Shown here: positions 1 through 8,028 of the stretch, piece by piece
How positions within the stretch are numbered: the first letter of the stretch is position 1
Layout: every line of letters starts with the position of its first letter
Assembly: GCA_944384125.1 (NCBI GenBank)
Contig: CALWSF010000007.1
Span: 1 to 64,000, forward strand
Source: an uncultured Lachnospiraceae bacterium
GTDB taxonomy: Bacteria > Bacillota > Clostridia > Lachnospirales > Lachnospiraceae
Reading direction: 5' to 3'
DNA length: 64,000 nucleotides
Program-made: the position numbers and the translations under genes
The notes under the pieces: generated by a model
What the model was told of the DNA's origin: nothing
Database searches by the model: none
The model's input: only the letters and a program-made list of their open reading frames with translations

Positions 1-41
1 CGTTTTCTGTTTTCAGGACATAAAAACGGAGCCGCTGCTCC

Positions 42-135
42 ATAGATGATTACTCATCTATTTTGCAACGGCCCCTTCTGCAAATATAAAAAGAGATTAT
101 CTGTCGAAATTTGCGATCGATAATCTCTTCCTTTT
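42..135 (+). terminator. Two small stem-loops before the first gene
   Basis: Two inverted repeats lie here. ATAGATG and CATCTAT flank a 6-nt loop near 42-61. An 11-bp perfect stem, AAGAGATTATC (91-101) with GATAATCTCTT (119-129), is followed by CCTTTTTC. The second looks like a rho-independent terminator for a plus-strand transcript entering from the left edge, but the upstream gene is outside the window. No gene is supported in bases 1-196. Confidence 0.45.
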
Positions 136-196
136 TCTGGAAAAAACGCTTATAAATAAAATATAAGGAGTATATTATGTCAAAGGAGGAAGGGCA

Positions 197-352
197 ATGG
201 ATGAGACTGGTCGGGTCGCTTTGCTCGAAAAGGAAAATTCTGAATTGAGAGAGGAAATCGAAATATTGTTTAGAACGGTTTCTCAATTGAGGGAAAGCGT
301 GAATTTTCTTATCGACTGCTATATTTTAAATGAGAACGGAGATGAAACATGA
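197..352 (+). CDS. Small coiled-coil protein of unknown function (51 aa)
   Basis: This 51-residue ORF starts at an ATG seven bases after a strong AGGAGG site (184-189) and ends at TGA 350-352. The protein is one amphipathic, charged helix-forming segment rich in Glu, Leu and Ile, with heptad-like spacing from about residue 9 to 45. No family is recognised. Residues 17-38 align without gaps to the helical region of the 79-residue protein encoded at 531-770 on the other strand, with about ten identities in 22 positions, so the two are probably paralogues. The good ribosome binding site and the similarity to a neighbour are the case for it being real. It could be a small oligomerising regulator, but nothing shows this. 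Confidence 0.6.
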   Translation: MDETGRVALLEKENSELREEIEILFRTVSQLRESVNFLIDCYILNENGDET

Positions 353-404
353 GCGGCTCCGGTTATTTGGAAAAATAACCGAAAGACGGAGGATGACGCC
401 ATAA

Positions 405-486
405 AAAAGTGTCTCCGAACGGAATGCCCTGTGGATATGTATCCGGGAAGAATTTTTCGGGGGACGTTCCGTTTGGAGACACTTTT
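405..486 (+). terminator. Long stem-loop, 20-bp arms
   Basis: The arms at 405-424 and 467-486 are complementary at 19 of 20 positions; the exception is a G-U wobble on the plus strand, so the plus-strand RNA folds best. The right arm ends in TTTT. The 42-nt loop contains a smaller GGATA/TATCC hairpin. It lies between the converging ends of two small genes and probably terminates the gene at 197-352. A minor hairpin (GGTTATTT/AAATAACC, 361-380) precedes it. Confidence 0.55.
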
Positions 487-530
487 ATGCTCATGTAAAT
501 ATAGATTATAAACAGTGCAAGAGGGGAGAT

Positions 531-770
531 TTATTTAGGCTGACTGTGGAGCCTGCGCGTCAGATCCCATATAAGATCGTGCATCCATGCCACGGTTTCC
601 TCTAACTCTGAGTTTTTCTTATGGAGTATCCGGATTTCCGTTTCCAGCCGTTCCTTTTCAGCCTGGAGACAGGCAGTATCTTCGCATGTAATATGGCCTG
701 TCTTACGGGAATTCTGTGATAAACGATACTTCGTACATTTTTGGCAGCAGCGCCTGGTCAGTTCACGCAT
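531..770 (-). CDS. Small Cys-containing coiled-coil protein (79 aa)
   Basis: A 79-residue protein with an AGGAG site nine bases before its ATG (768-770). The N-terminal third holds five cysteines at residues 8, 9, 12, 29 and 34 within a basic stretch, a pattern that could bind zinc or form disulfides. Residues 36-75 form a charged amphipathic helix. The helix is similar to the 51-residue protein encoded just upstream on the plus strand, so this may be an extended paralogue with an added Cys-rich head. There is no signal peptide or membrane segment, so it is probably cytoplasmic. I do not recognise the family and assign no function. Confidence 0.6.
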   Translation of the reverse strand: MRELTRRCCQKCTKYRLSQNSRKTGHITCEDTACLQAEKERLETEIRILHKKNSELEETVAWMHDLIWDLTRRLHSQPK

Positions 771-988
771 AGATAACAGCTCCTGTTATGTCAAAAATTA
801 TTCCGTCGGCAAGCGGGAAAACAGAGACCGCTTGAGGATAAGACTGACGTGTCGGCGGATTAGAGAAAAAACCTCTATAATATTAAACGTTTCAGGTAAA
901 AAAATGTGACAATAATTTTGCTGTATTGATTTTGAATATCGTATCCGGTCGGTCTCTTTATAAATATATGCTGTTATCAGAAAAAAAT

Positions 989-1031
989 GATAAAAAAATA
1001 CCGCGGTTCCGACGAGCGGCCTACGGTATTT
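989..1031 (-). terminator. Rho-independent terminator of the wall-binding gene
   Basis: Read on the minus strand, AAATACCG and CGGTATTT (complement of 1024-1031 and 996-1003) form a stem with an inner GC-rich extension, followed by a run of seven T. It lies about 20 bases after the stop codon at 1051. The 771-988 stretch holds the upstream part of the small minus-strand gene and otherwise nothing I can support. Confidence 0.75.
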
Positions 1032-1050
1032 GAACGGATGCAATATTATA

Positions 1051-2412
1051 TTACCGGATGATTCCGGAAGTGTCAACTGTCCAGACAGTGTCATTGGAAT
1101 CTTTGATATCCTTGAATCCTTTTCCTAATTCCGGACGTGAGGAGGAAACAGAAGAGGAAGATGCTTTCTGGATATTTCCGCTTGTGTTTACCAGATACTG
1201 TTTGTCTCCGATGGATATGGGCTCATAGCGAAGCTCCGGATCGGCTTTCTGAAGAAGACCGTTTACATAGACATTGTTATCTTTTACACCATGATAACCC
1301 TGTCCTTTCTGTGAACCCTTGGGATTGAAGTACCAGGTCTGGCTTTCCTCCAGATCCTCGTCATAGACTGTCTGTTTTCCCGTCTGCATAACGCCTTCCT
1401 CGTTGAAATAGAATACAGCCTCGGAATCTCCTTTTACAGTTAATTTCTGGATACCGGTCTGCAGCTCGCCCTTTTCGTTAAAGCAGTATTTTTCGGAATT
1501 GATGGTAAAAAGTTCAAGTCCGGTTTCTCCATGATAAGCTTCCCCGTTTTTGAAATAGAAAGTATATTCTTCATCCTCTTCGCTGATTCCGGGGGCACCC
1601 TCAATAGTAAGCCAGCCGCTGGCACGTCGGCCGCCGTTTTCGCTGTCATAATAGCGGAAATCACTGAGTGCCGGAGCAGAACCTTCTTCTGCTTCGGCAT
1701 CTGCCGGAGCAACAAAGCCGGCTTCTGCCACATTAACCCATCCTGTCTGCATTTTTCCGTCAATGAAGGTGTAATAAGCTCCATCGATACGGCGATCCAT
1801 CTGATCCATGATCATTCGTCCGTTTTCGTCAAAATAACACCAGACATCTTCATCATCCGTATCATCTGTCATGTCTTCCAGCATAACCCATCCTGTTTTT
1901 CTGGCACCGTCATTTTCGTCGCCTAAATAATAGGTGTATCCGTCCATTTCCAGGATACCGGTAACCATCAGGCCATCCTCATCAAAATAGTAAGTTTTGC
2001 CATCTATAGTCATCCATTTGGATGTCACGATTTTTCCGTCTTTTCCAAAATAGAGCCAGTTGCCGATTGCAGGGGAATCCGGACTCTCGTATTCTTCTCC
2101 GTCATCAGCGGACACCCACTGATTCTTGACCATGCGGCCTTCTGCATTTACATAGTATTCATCAATTCTCTGGTTTACGGCAATTTCGCCGTCCTCATCA
2201 AGATAGTGCCAGTCATTTCCTTTTTTCTTCCATGTATGTGTTTCGCGGTATCCATCTTCATCAAGATAGTACCATTTTCCATCTTCTTCTACCCAGCCTT
2301 CAGTCGCCGCAAGGACACGGAAGCTTCCGGTATAGTTTGTCATCATTGGTGCGGCTGCTGCAAAAATTGCCGCAGCGGATAATACAGCCAGAAATTTAGT
2401 TTGCTTACGCAT
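1051..2412 (-). CDS. Secreted cell-wall-binding repeat protein
   Basis: A 453-residue protein. The start is the ATG at 2410-2412, preceded by AAAAAAGGAGAG. Residues 1 to about 33 form a Sec signal peptide with a basic start, an alanine-rich core and a likely cleavage site after a VLA-type motif. The rest is mostly tandem units of about 20 residues with the pattern GW...GKWYYLDEDG, typical of choline-binding/glucan-binding repeats (PF01473/PF19127 type). Several repeats are interrupted by acidic inserts of 15-30 residues. The C-terminal 60 residues are Ser-rich, then a last repeat-like unit. No catalytic domain is visible, so it is probably a structural or adhesin-like protein bound to wall polymers. 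It follows the sugar cassette on the same strand but has its own upstream gap and terminator. The family is clear; the ligand is not. Confidence 0.85.
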   Translation of the reverse strand: MRKQTKFLAVLSAAAIFAAAAPMMTNYTGSFRVLAATEGWVEEDGKWYYLDEDGYRETHTWKKKGNDWHYLDEDGEIAVNQRIDEYYVNAEGRMVKNQWVSADDGEEYESPDSPAIGNWLYFGKDGKIVTSKWMTIDGKTYYFDEDGLMVTGILEMDGYTYYLGDENDGARKTGWVMLEDMTDDTDDEDVWCYFDENGRMIMDQMDRRIDGAYYTFIDGKMQTGWVNVAEAGFVAPADAEAEEGSAPALSDFRYYDSENGGRRASGWLTIEGAPGISEEDEEYTFYFKNGEAYHGETGLELFTINSEKYCFNEKGELQTGIQKLTVKGDSEAVFYFNEEGVMQTGKQTVYDEDLEESQTWYFNPKGSQKGQGYHGVKDNNVYVNGLLQKADPELRYEPISIGDKQYLVNTSGNIQKASSSSVSSSRPELGKGFKDIKDSNDTVWTVDTSGIIR

Positions 2413-2564
2413 GTGATAATCTCTCCTTTTTTGTGTTTTAATGTGTGGCCGAAAATCCATCGTTGCATTACGGTGTGATTATAGCGGAATGAGAGAAGAA
2501 AAGATAGTGTGGGTTGCTGGCAGGAATGGAAGATGATAGATGGGAGAAAAAAGGAGAACAGGAG

Positions 2565-2597
2565 GGGGGCGCAGCGGATGATATGCGCTGCGCCCCC
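2565..2597 (-). terminator. Strong GC hairpin terminating the aldolase operon
   Basis: A perfect 12-bp stem (2565-2576 with 2586-2597) and 9-nt loop lie 18 bases after the aldolase stop on the minus strand. A run of T occurs about a dozen bases further downstream. It is likely the terminator of the kdsB-like/HAD/aldolase transcript. Confidence 0.75.
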
Positions 2598-2615
2598 GAA
2601 AATCCGGAGATTCTG

Positions 2616-4226
2616 TTATTTTGTATACTTTGTATCAGTTAAGAAGGTCAGATCCAGGGTGCCTGAAAGACTTTTCAGGGTGTCAATGACATATTGATTG
2701 ATGCTCTGAGATTTTTCACGGGCTATGCGGTAATCCATGTCGGAAGAAAAGTAATTGTCTCCGTGGACACTGTAGCCGTCAAAGCCGGCGCAGGCAGCGT
2801 GGCGCACCCCTGTTTTGACAAGTACGTGAAGCAGCATGATAAATGAGTTGTCAATGATTTCCGCATTGCGGTCTATCAGAGAACTGTAGTTCAATGTATA
2901 GTCAAAATGTGTATTTTTTACATTTGTTACATTAGAGGTGGCAATTACCCGGACTGTGCGGCTGCCATGCTCCTGTGTTTCAAGAATACGGTTATTAAGC
3001 TGTACATATCGCCTTGAATTACTTAAAAAAGCATAATCTACAGAGATATCCTCAGGAAGATAGTTGACTGATATAACAATGGGAGATACTGCCCGGATGT
3101 AGTCCAGTACGTGGGATTTCTGCAGCTCCATGTTTTTGCCTGGTCCCAAAAGAAGGATAGGCTTGTCTGCAAAAGCGTCAGACAGGATTTTCAAATCTTT
3201 TTCATCGTTGCACTCATTGCTCTGATAGGCGCAGTAAAGCTGTTCAATATACTCTTTATCATACAGAAGTTTCTTTTCCGGTTCAATAGAATCCAGGATT
3301 GTATTGATAGAGCGCAGGGAGAGTGTGTTCTTGTCCATCAGGAACCGCACGTAGCTGGGATGGCAGTTGTTTGAGGCGGCAATGTAAAAGAACAGATTGT
3401 ATCCCCAGGGACTTTTTTGAAAAATAGGCATAATACTGATATCAATTGCCTCGAGCATCTGGCTGATGTTGAAATTACGTCCGCAGTTTGTGTTCATGTA
3501 CATGGAGATAAGTTCAATAGGGAGATTGCCGGCACTTTTTCCCATTCCGTATAAAGATGCATCGATAAGGATTGTTCGTTCGGACGGCTCACGCAGCACT
3601 TCCATACTGTTGGAATAAGCAAGCTGGAAGTTATTATGAGAGTGATATCCGATTGCGATTTCCGGTTTCAGGTTATAGTTGAGAAGCTGAAAATAGTGAA
3701 GCAGATTGTCCTGATGCAGCAGTCCATAGGTGTCTACGAGAGAAAGAGCATAGGGATTCAGTTCGTTGACGAGATCAATGAGATCAAGAAGTTCCCGATC
3801 GGAATAGCTTGTGATGGAAACCGCCTGTACGAATACGGAATATCCCAGCTTTTTTACCTGATGGCAGAATGCAATTGCCTCCCGCATGACATGTTTTTTA
3901 AATATGACCCGAATGCCGTCAATACAGGACTCAGAACGGGGGCTTAAGTGGGTTATACCGCATGTGCCGTAGTCAATCATGGCTACGAGCATGGTCTGCC
4001 CTTTATCCAGACTGCCGTATATGCGATCGGCACTCTGGGTGTCCGGCATAATGCTCCGGTTTCTGTCAAAGGGGCGCCGTTCATCGAGGAAACCTATTTC
4101 CAGCACATCCACGCCTGAGCTGATAAGGCGCTCAAAAACAGTTATAATATTATCATGTCCAAAATTCCAGTCATTGACATACCCGCCATCGCGAAGAGTA
4201 CAGTCAAGTAATTTTATTTCTCTCAT
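2616..4226 (-). CDS. HMGL/DRE-TIM aldolase fused to a C-terminal Rossmann-like domain
   Basis: A 536-residue protein. Residues 1 to about 300 form a DRE-TIM metallolyase barrel (HMGL-like, as in 4-hydroxy-2-oxovalerate aldolase): DCTLRDGG at 8-15, the metal-binding HSH at 195-197 and a glycine-rich DASLYGMGKSAG loop at 222-233. Such enzymes cleave or form C-C bonds between pyruvate-type or acyl donors and aldehydes. Residues 350-536 are extra. They start with a beta-strand and GPGKN loop (361-365), contain a VISVN strand, and later GFDGYSVHGDN. This resembles DUF115/MptE or GT42-like transferase folds by eye only. The ATG follows GGAAAGGAGC. It is the last gene of a minus-strand operon behind a HAD phosphatase and a KdsB-like enzyme, which suggests it makes or uses a 2-keto-3-deoxy sugar acid. 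The aldolase family is secure; substrate and the role of the second domain are inference. Confidence 0.8.
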   Translation of the reverse strand: MREIKLLDCTLRDGGYVNDWNFGHDNIITVFERLISSGVDVLEIGFLDERRPFDRNRSIMPDTQSADRIYGSLDKGQTMLVAMIDYGTCGITHLSPRSESCIDGIRVIFKKHVMREAIAFCHQVKKLGYSVFVQAVSITSYSDRELLDLIDLVNELNPYALSLVDTYGLLHQDNLLHYFQLLNYNLKPEIAIGYHSHNNFQLAYSNSMEVLREPSERTILIDASLYGMGKSAGNLPIELISMYMNTNCGRNFNISQMLEAIDISIMPIFQKSPWGYNLFFYIAASNNCHPSYVRFLMDKNTLSLRSINTILDSIEPEKKLLYDKEYIEQLYCAYQSNECNDEKDLKILSDAFADKPILLLGPGKNMELQKSHVLDYIRAVSPIVISVNYLPEDISVDYAFLSNSRRYVQLNNRILETQEHGSRTVRVIATSNVTNVKNTHFDYTLNYSSLIDRNAEIIDNSFIMLLHVLVKTGVRHAACAGFDGYSVHGDNYFSSDMDYRIAREKSQSINQYVIDTLKSLSGTLDLTFLTDTKYTK

Positions 4227-4272
4227 AAAAGCTCCTTTCCCGGCATTGAAACTGGATAGATAGTTGCTTTGC

Positions 4273-4983
4273 TCAGCGAATGAGGAATTTTTTTATTTCC
4301 TCCGTATTATCAGCGGTGTATACAGGGGAAAAGGGAACCCAGCCCTCTTTACTATCCGGTCCAAAGCCATAAGTAACAGCCATAAAATCAACGCCTGTAT
4401 TTTTTGCCCCGGTTCCGTCAGAGGATGTATCTCCGATAAGAAGAGCCTGCTCAGGGGAAAGGGACAGATTTTTCAGGCATTTCTGTATTACATCTGCCTT
4501 TGACATTTTGCTCAAAAAGTCACTTCCGCAGATAGAGTCACAGAGGGGGGCTATCTGGTAATGTTTGAGAAGAGTGATGGAGTAATCCTCCCGTTTCAGT
4601 GTTGCCACACCTATTTTATAACCGTTTTCTCTCAGGGAACGCAAAAGTTCCAGAATTCCGGGATAGGGGGTGGCTTTCAGCAAATCATAATCTTTGTAGC
4701 GGTTGCGGAAAATTTCAGTAGCTCTGTCTGCCTGTCTGTCATCAAGTCCATATACCCGAATCAGAGACTGCTTGACGGGAGGTCCGATAAATGTTCTCAT
4801 AACTTCGTCGCTCAAGGGTTCATATCCCAGGGTCTCGGTTGTATAGCGAACGCTTGACAGGACACCTTCCGCGGTGTCGAGAAGCGTTCCGTCAAGATCA
4901 AACAGGATACCTCTGTATTTTTTTGCGGGTGCCATACATGCTCCTGAAACAAAATGGCAATTCCCGGAGTTGTCAAATTTCAT
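4273..4983 (-). CDS. HAD-superfamily phosphatase (Gph/PgmB-like)
   Basis: A 236-residue HAD hydrolase. The nucleophile motif DLDGT is at residues 29-33, an alpha-helical cap follows, then the motif II/III region (GVATLKRED) and the acid motif IV IGDTSSDGTGAKN. This is the layout of phosphoglycolate/sugar phosphatases. The start at 4981-4983 is chosen for its AGGAGG eight bases upstream. It overlaps the end of the upstream KdsB-like gene by 11 nt, implying translational coupling. An ATG at 4935 with AGGAG five bases away is a possible shorter start. Between a CMP-ketose synthetase and an aldolase, it plausibly removes phosphate from the sugar acid before CMP activation, as KdsC does for Kdo-8-phosphate. 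The substrate is inferred. Confidence 0.8.
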   Translation of the reverse strand: MKFDNSGNCHFVSGACMAPAKKYRGILFDLDGTLLDTAEGVLSSVRYTTETLGYEPLSDEVMRTFIGPPVKQSLIRVYGLDDRQADRATEIFRNRYKDYDLLKATPYPGILELLRSLRENGYKIGVATLKREDYSITLLKHYQIAPLCDSICGSDFLSKMSKADVIQKCLKNLSLSPEQALLIGDTSSDGTGAKNTGVDFMAVTYGFGPDSKEGWVPFSPVYTADNTEEIKKFLIR

Positions 4984-5788
4984 GTGTATTACCTCCTGGC
5001 AGGTGTGTGATATTTTGTTCAAATTGTGAGAATAATGGTTTTTCCGGAGACAGTGTCCTGTTATTCAGAATATGGAGTACATGTTCCCGATCAGATGGTG
5101 TGTCGACGGATAAAACGTGTTCGTTTATATTAATAAAATGTACGGTTTTCCTGTGTTCCAGAAAACGGAGAAGATCAAAATTTTCTGCAATTTCCAGATT
5201 TCCGGGCGGTGTAGATACAAAAAAATGGAGAGAAGTTCCGGTATAAATACCGATGCTGACAAATTTCTGGCAGGGCTGTCCTGAGTATCCGGAAAAAGGA
5301 ATGGCTGTGCGGGATGCATACAGAGCATTTCCGTCTTTATCGCAGACCACTTTAATATTGGAGGTATCGATGGCTTCTTTTTCGGAAAAAACAGGTGCCA
5401 TGGCATTCACTGCACTGACAGATGGAAATCTTTGCATGACACAGATACCCCGCTCCATAAAAAAGCGGATGATACCGGGAGTGAGAAGAGGCTCATCGCC
5501 TCCTATCATTACATACAAATCACTGTCGATTTTTTCAGCCACCTCTGCTATGCGTGAGGTGGGATTTTTGTGGCCGGAAGCGGTCATAAAAGGAATGGCA
5601 TTGTACTGCCGGCATACGGAGGCAATCTGAGGACTGTCTGTTGCCACATAGACACAGTCAAATACGCCGCTTTCGCAGGCCGCTTTCCATACACGTATTA
5701 CCATGGGGAGACCGTCAATGTCGGTCAGGGCCTTTCCGGGAAAACGTGTGGAGTCCATTCGGGAGGGAATAATTCCAATGATTTTCAT
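4973..5788 (-). CDS. KdsB-like CMP-sugar (keto-acid) cytidylyltransferase
   Basis: A 271-residue nucleotidyltransferase of the Kdo cytidylyltransferase/CMP-acylneuraminate synthetase superfamily. The CTP-binding motif IIPSRMDSTRFPGKAL is at residues 6-21 and a GGDEPLL motif matches the metal-binding QGDEP of KdsB. KdsB itself has about 248 residues. These enzymes transfer CMP from CTP to the anomeric hydroxyl of a 2-keto-3-deoxy sugar acid. The start at 5788 gives the canonical N-terminus; an in-frame extension to 5938 is unlikely because it covers the promoter region and has no family similarity. It is first in the operon, with an AGAGGG site. Gram-positive bacteria have no lipid A Kdo, so the CMP-sugar is probably for a wall or capsule polymer. 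Confidence 0.8.
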   Translation of the reverse strand: MKIIGIIPSRMDSTRFPGKALTDIDGLPMVIRVWKAACESGVFDCVYVATDSPQIASVCRQYNAIPFMTASGHKNPTSRIAEVAEKIDSDLYVMIGGDEPLLTPGIIRFFMERGICVMQRFPSVSAVNAMAPVFSEKEAIDTSNIKVVCDKDGNALYASRTAIPFSGYSGQPCQKFVSIGIYTGTSLHFFVSTPPGNLEIAENFDLLRFLEHRKTVHFININEHVLSVDTPSDREHVLHILNNRTLSPEKPLFSQFEQNITHLPGGNTHEI

Positions 5789-5911
5789 GCATCCAAACCC
5801 TCTTTTTGCGTTTATTTCCCCGCCTGCTACGTTCTGATCTGTAAGTAAGAATATGTTGTTATCTGCATGACCGGCTGAAAATCGGGGGAAATTCTTCTTC
5901 AGATAAAGCCC

Positions 5912-5940
5912 ATTATAGAGAAGAATTGGAAAAAACACAA
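5912..5940 (-). promoter_or_regulatory. Promoter of the kdsB-like operon
   Basis: On the minus strand TTGTGT (complement of 5935-5940) and TATAAT (complement of 5912-5917) are separated by 17 bp. The predicted leader to the start codon at 5788 is about 120 nt. Confidence 0.65.
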
Positions 5941-5979
5941 CCCTGACTTCAGCAGGCGGTATAAATCCCGGGAAAATTG

Positions 5980-5988
5980 TGGTATAAT
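5980..5988 (+). promoter_or_regulatory. Extended -10 promoter of the ThDP enzyme
   Basis: TGG followed by TATAAT (5983-5988) is an extended -10 element; no good -35 hexamer is visible. It is back to back with the minus-strand promoter at 5912-5940. The leader contains a small CTGCG/CGCAG hairpin near 6028-6046. Confidence 0.6.
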
Positions 5989-6083
5989 GTCCCCATCAGT
6001 GAAATAGGAAAGGCAGGCTGAATGAGCTGCGATATTTTTCGCAGTTTGCTCTGTATTAATTTAAGAATCAGGAGAAAACACAT

Positions 6084-8015
6084 ATGCAGAAAAAGGTTTC
6101 TAATTATATTGCAGAAAAGCTTTTAGAGTGCGGAATAACAGATGTTTTTATGATAACCGGTGGCGGGGCCATGCATCTTGATGATGCGCTGGGCCATCAG
6201 GAAGGGCTTCATTGTCTCTATAACCATCATGAGCAGGCATGTGCGATGGCTGCGGAGGCTTATGCCCGTGTTCACAACCGTATTGCGGCGGTCTGTGTGA
6301 CAACCGGTCCTGGCGGCATCAATGCGATGAACGGTGTGGCGGGAGGATTTATGGATTCTATTCCCATGCTGATTATTTCAGGACAGGTCCGGTATGATAC
6401 GACTGCCAGGAGCACGGGGCTGCATCTGCGTGCGATGGGGGATCAGGAATTTGATATCACAAAGTCGGTTGCCAATATGACAAAATACTGTGAGATGGTT
6501 ATAGATCCGCTGCGGATTCGTTTTTGTCTTGAAAAGGCCATTTATCTTGCGTATTCAGGCCGTCCCGGCCCGTGCTGGCTTGATATCCCGCTGAATGTAC
6601 AGGCTGCTGTGATTGATACAAAAGAGCTGAAAGGATTTGATCCTGAGGAATATGAGGCCGGAGGAACGGGATGGGGAGGAGTATCTTCTCATGAAATTGC
6701 CGGAGATCAGGCGGGGAACGGCGAATACAGGGCAGTTCTTCCGGGGAAGGTAAGCCGGGAGACGGCGACAGCAATTATTGAAAAGGTAAGGACCTCGAAG
6801 CGACCGGTCATAAATGCGGGAAATGGGATACGGATCGGAGCAGCCCACGATGTGTTTATGAAGGTGGTGGAGAAACTGGGAATCCCGGTGGTTACGGGAG
6901 CTGACAGTATAGACTGCATCTATGATGAACATCCTCTGTATATCGGAAAGGGTGGAAATGTAGGAGATCGTCCCGGAAATTTTGCAATTCAGAACAGCGA
7001 TCTGGTTCTTTCACTGGGCAGCAGACTCAGCTTCCGTCAGGTGGGATACCGGTTTGAGACCTGGGCGAGGGCTGCATATGTGATTGTGAATGACATAGAT
7101 GCGGAAGAACTGAAAAAGCCGACGCTTCATGTGGATATGCCGGTTCATGCAGATGTAAAGGATCTCCTGACTATGATGGAGGCTGTTCTTGAGGCAGAGG
7201 GAACACCAGATGGGGCAAAGCCCATGGAGAAAGAATATACAGATGCCCAGGCACAGTGGCTTGCTACCTGTCAGGGATGGAAAAGAGATTATCCGGTAGT
7301 CCTGCCGCGTCATATGAACGGAGGAACAGAAACAGAAGCCAATGTCTATGCCTTTGCTCATGAAATGAGTTCGCGCCTTCAGGAAGATCAGATTGTTGTA
7401 GTGGGGAACGGATCGGCAAATGTTGTCTGCGGCCATGGGAATATTGTAAAAAAAGGTCAGCGTTTTATTTCTAATTCGGGAATTGCCTCAATGGGGTACG
7501 GACTTCCGGCTTCTATCGGAGCATGCGTGGCAGATCACAGCCGGGATATCATTCTGATTACCGGTGATGGCAGTATTCAGATGAATCTTCAGGAGCTTCA
7601 GACTGTTATCAGCCATCACATGCCTATTAAAATTTTTGTTATCAATAATGGAGGATATCATTCCATCCGGCAGACCCAGAAAAATTTCTTTGGGGAGCCA
7701 TTAATCGGAATAGGAATTGACAGTGGAGATTTGAGTTTCCCCAGTATGGAGAAGCTGGCCTGGGCTTATGGTCTCCCCTATGTTTCCATCCACAATAACC
7801 GGGAGATTGGAGAAAAAGTAGAAGAGACTCTGGCGATAGACGGTCCGGTTATCTGTGAAGTATTTGTGACGCTGGATCAGAATTTTGAGCCCAAGTCAGC
7901 CGCAAAGCGTCTGGAGGACGGAACAATGGTATCGCCGCCTCTTGAGGATCTGGCACCGTTTTTGCCGGAAGAAGAAATGGACAGAATTATGATTATTCCG
8001 CGGATAACGAAATAA
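6084..8015 (+). CDS. ThDP-dependent enzyme, acetolactate-synthase-like
   Basis: A 643-residue protein with the three-domain layout of the POX/AHAS family. The catalytic glutamate of the PYR domain is E50 in NHHEQACAMAAEAY. A central NAD/FAD-type domain includes SLGSRLSFRQVGY. The ThDP motif begins with GDGS at 494-497 and ends with NN at 521-522. It is longer than IlvB in this window (562 residues), and the two differ clearly, so this is a second, specialised carboligase or decarboxylase. It starts at the ATG after AGGAGAAAACACAT. It lies 13 bases before an epimerase/reductase gene and divergent from a CMP-sugar operon. YerE of yersiniose synthesis is a known member acting on nucleotide-sugars, so transfer of a C2 unit to a keto-sugar is a reasonable guess. 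The substrate is unknown. Confidence 0.8.
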   Translation: MQKKVSNYIAEKLLECGITDVFMITGGGAMHLDDALGHQEGLHCLYNHHEQACAMAAEAYARVHNRIAAVCVTTGPGGINAMNGVAGGFMDSIPMLIISGQVRYDTTARSTGLHLRAMGDQEFDITKSVANMTKYCEMVIDPLRIRFCLEKAIYLAYSGRPGPCWLDIPLNVQAAVIDTKELKGFDPEEYEAGGTGWGGVSSHEIAGDQAGNGEYRAVLPGKVSRETATAIIEKVRTSKRPVINAGNGIRIGAAHDVFMKVVEKLGIPVVTGADSIDCIYDEHPLYIGKGGNVGDRPGNFAIQNSDLVLSLGSRLSFRQVGYRFETWARAAYVIVNDIDAEELKKPTLHVDMPVHADVKDLLTMMEAVLEAEGTPDGAKPMEKEYTDAQAQWLATCQGWKRDYPVVLPRHMNGGTETEANVYAFAHEMSSRLQEDQIVVVGNGSANVVCGHGNIVKKGQRFISNSGIASMGYGLPASIGACVADHSRDIILITGDGSIQMNLQELQTVISHHMPIKIFVINNGGYHSIRQTQKNFFGEPLIGIGIDSGDLSFPSMEKLAWAYGLPYVSIHNNREIGEKVEETLAIDGPVICEVFVTLDQNFEPKSAAKRLEDGTMVSPPLEDLAPFLPEEEMDRIMIIPRITK

Positions 8016-8028
8016 AAGGAGAGAATTT

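Noticed and set aside
798..1094. 98-codon minus-strand ORF
   Set aside because: It overlaps the terminator and 3' end of the wall-binding gene, has no ribosome site and no recognisable features.
5789..5938. N-terminal extension of the KdsB-like protein
   Set aside because: It covers the promoter region, and the family starts exactly at the MKIIGIIPSR methionine.
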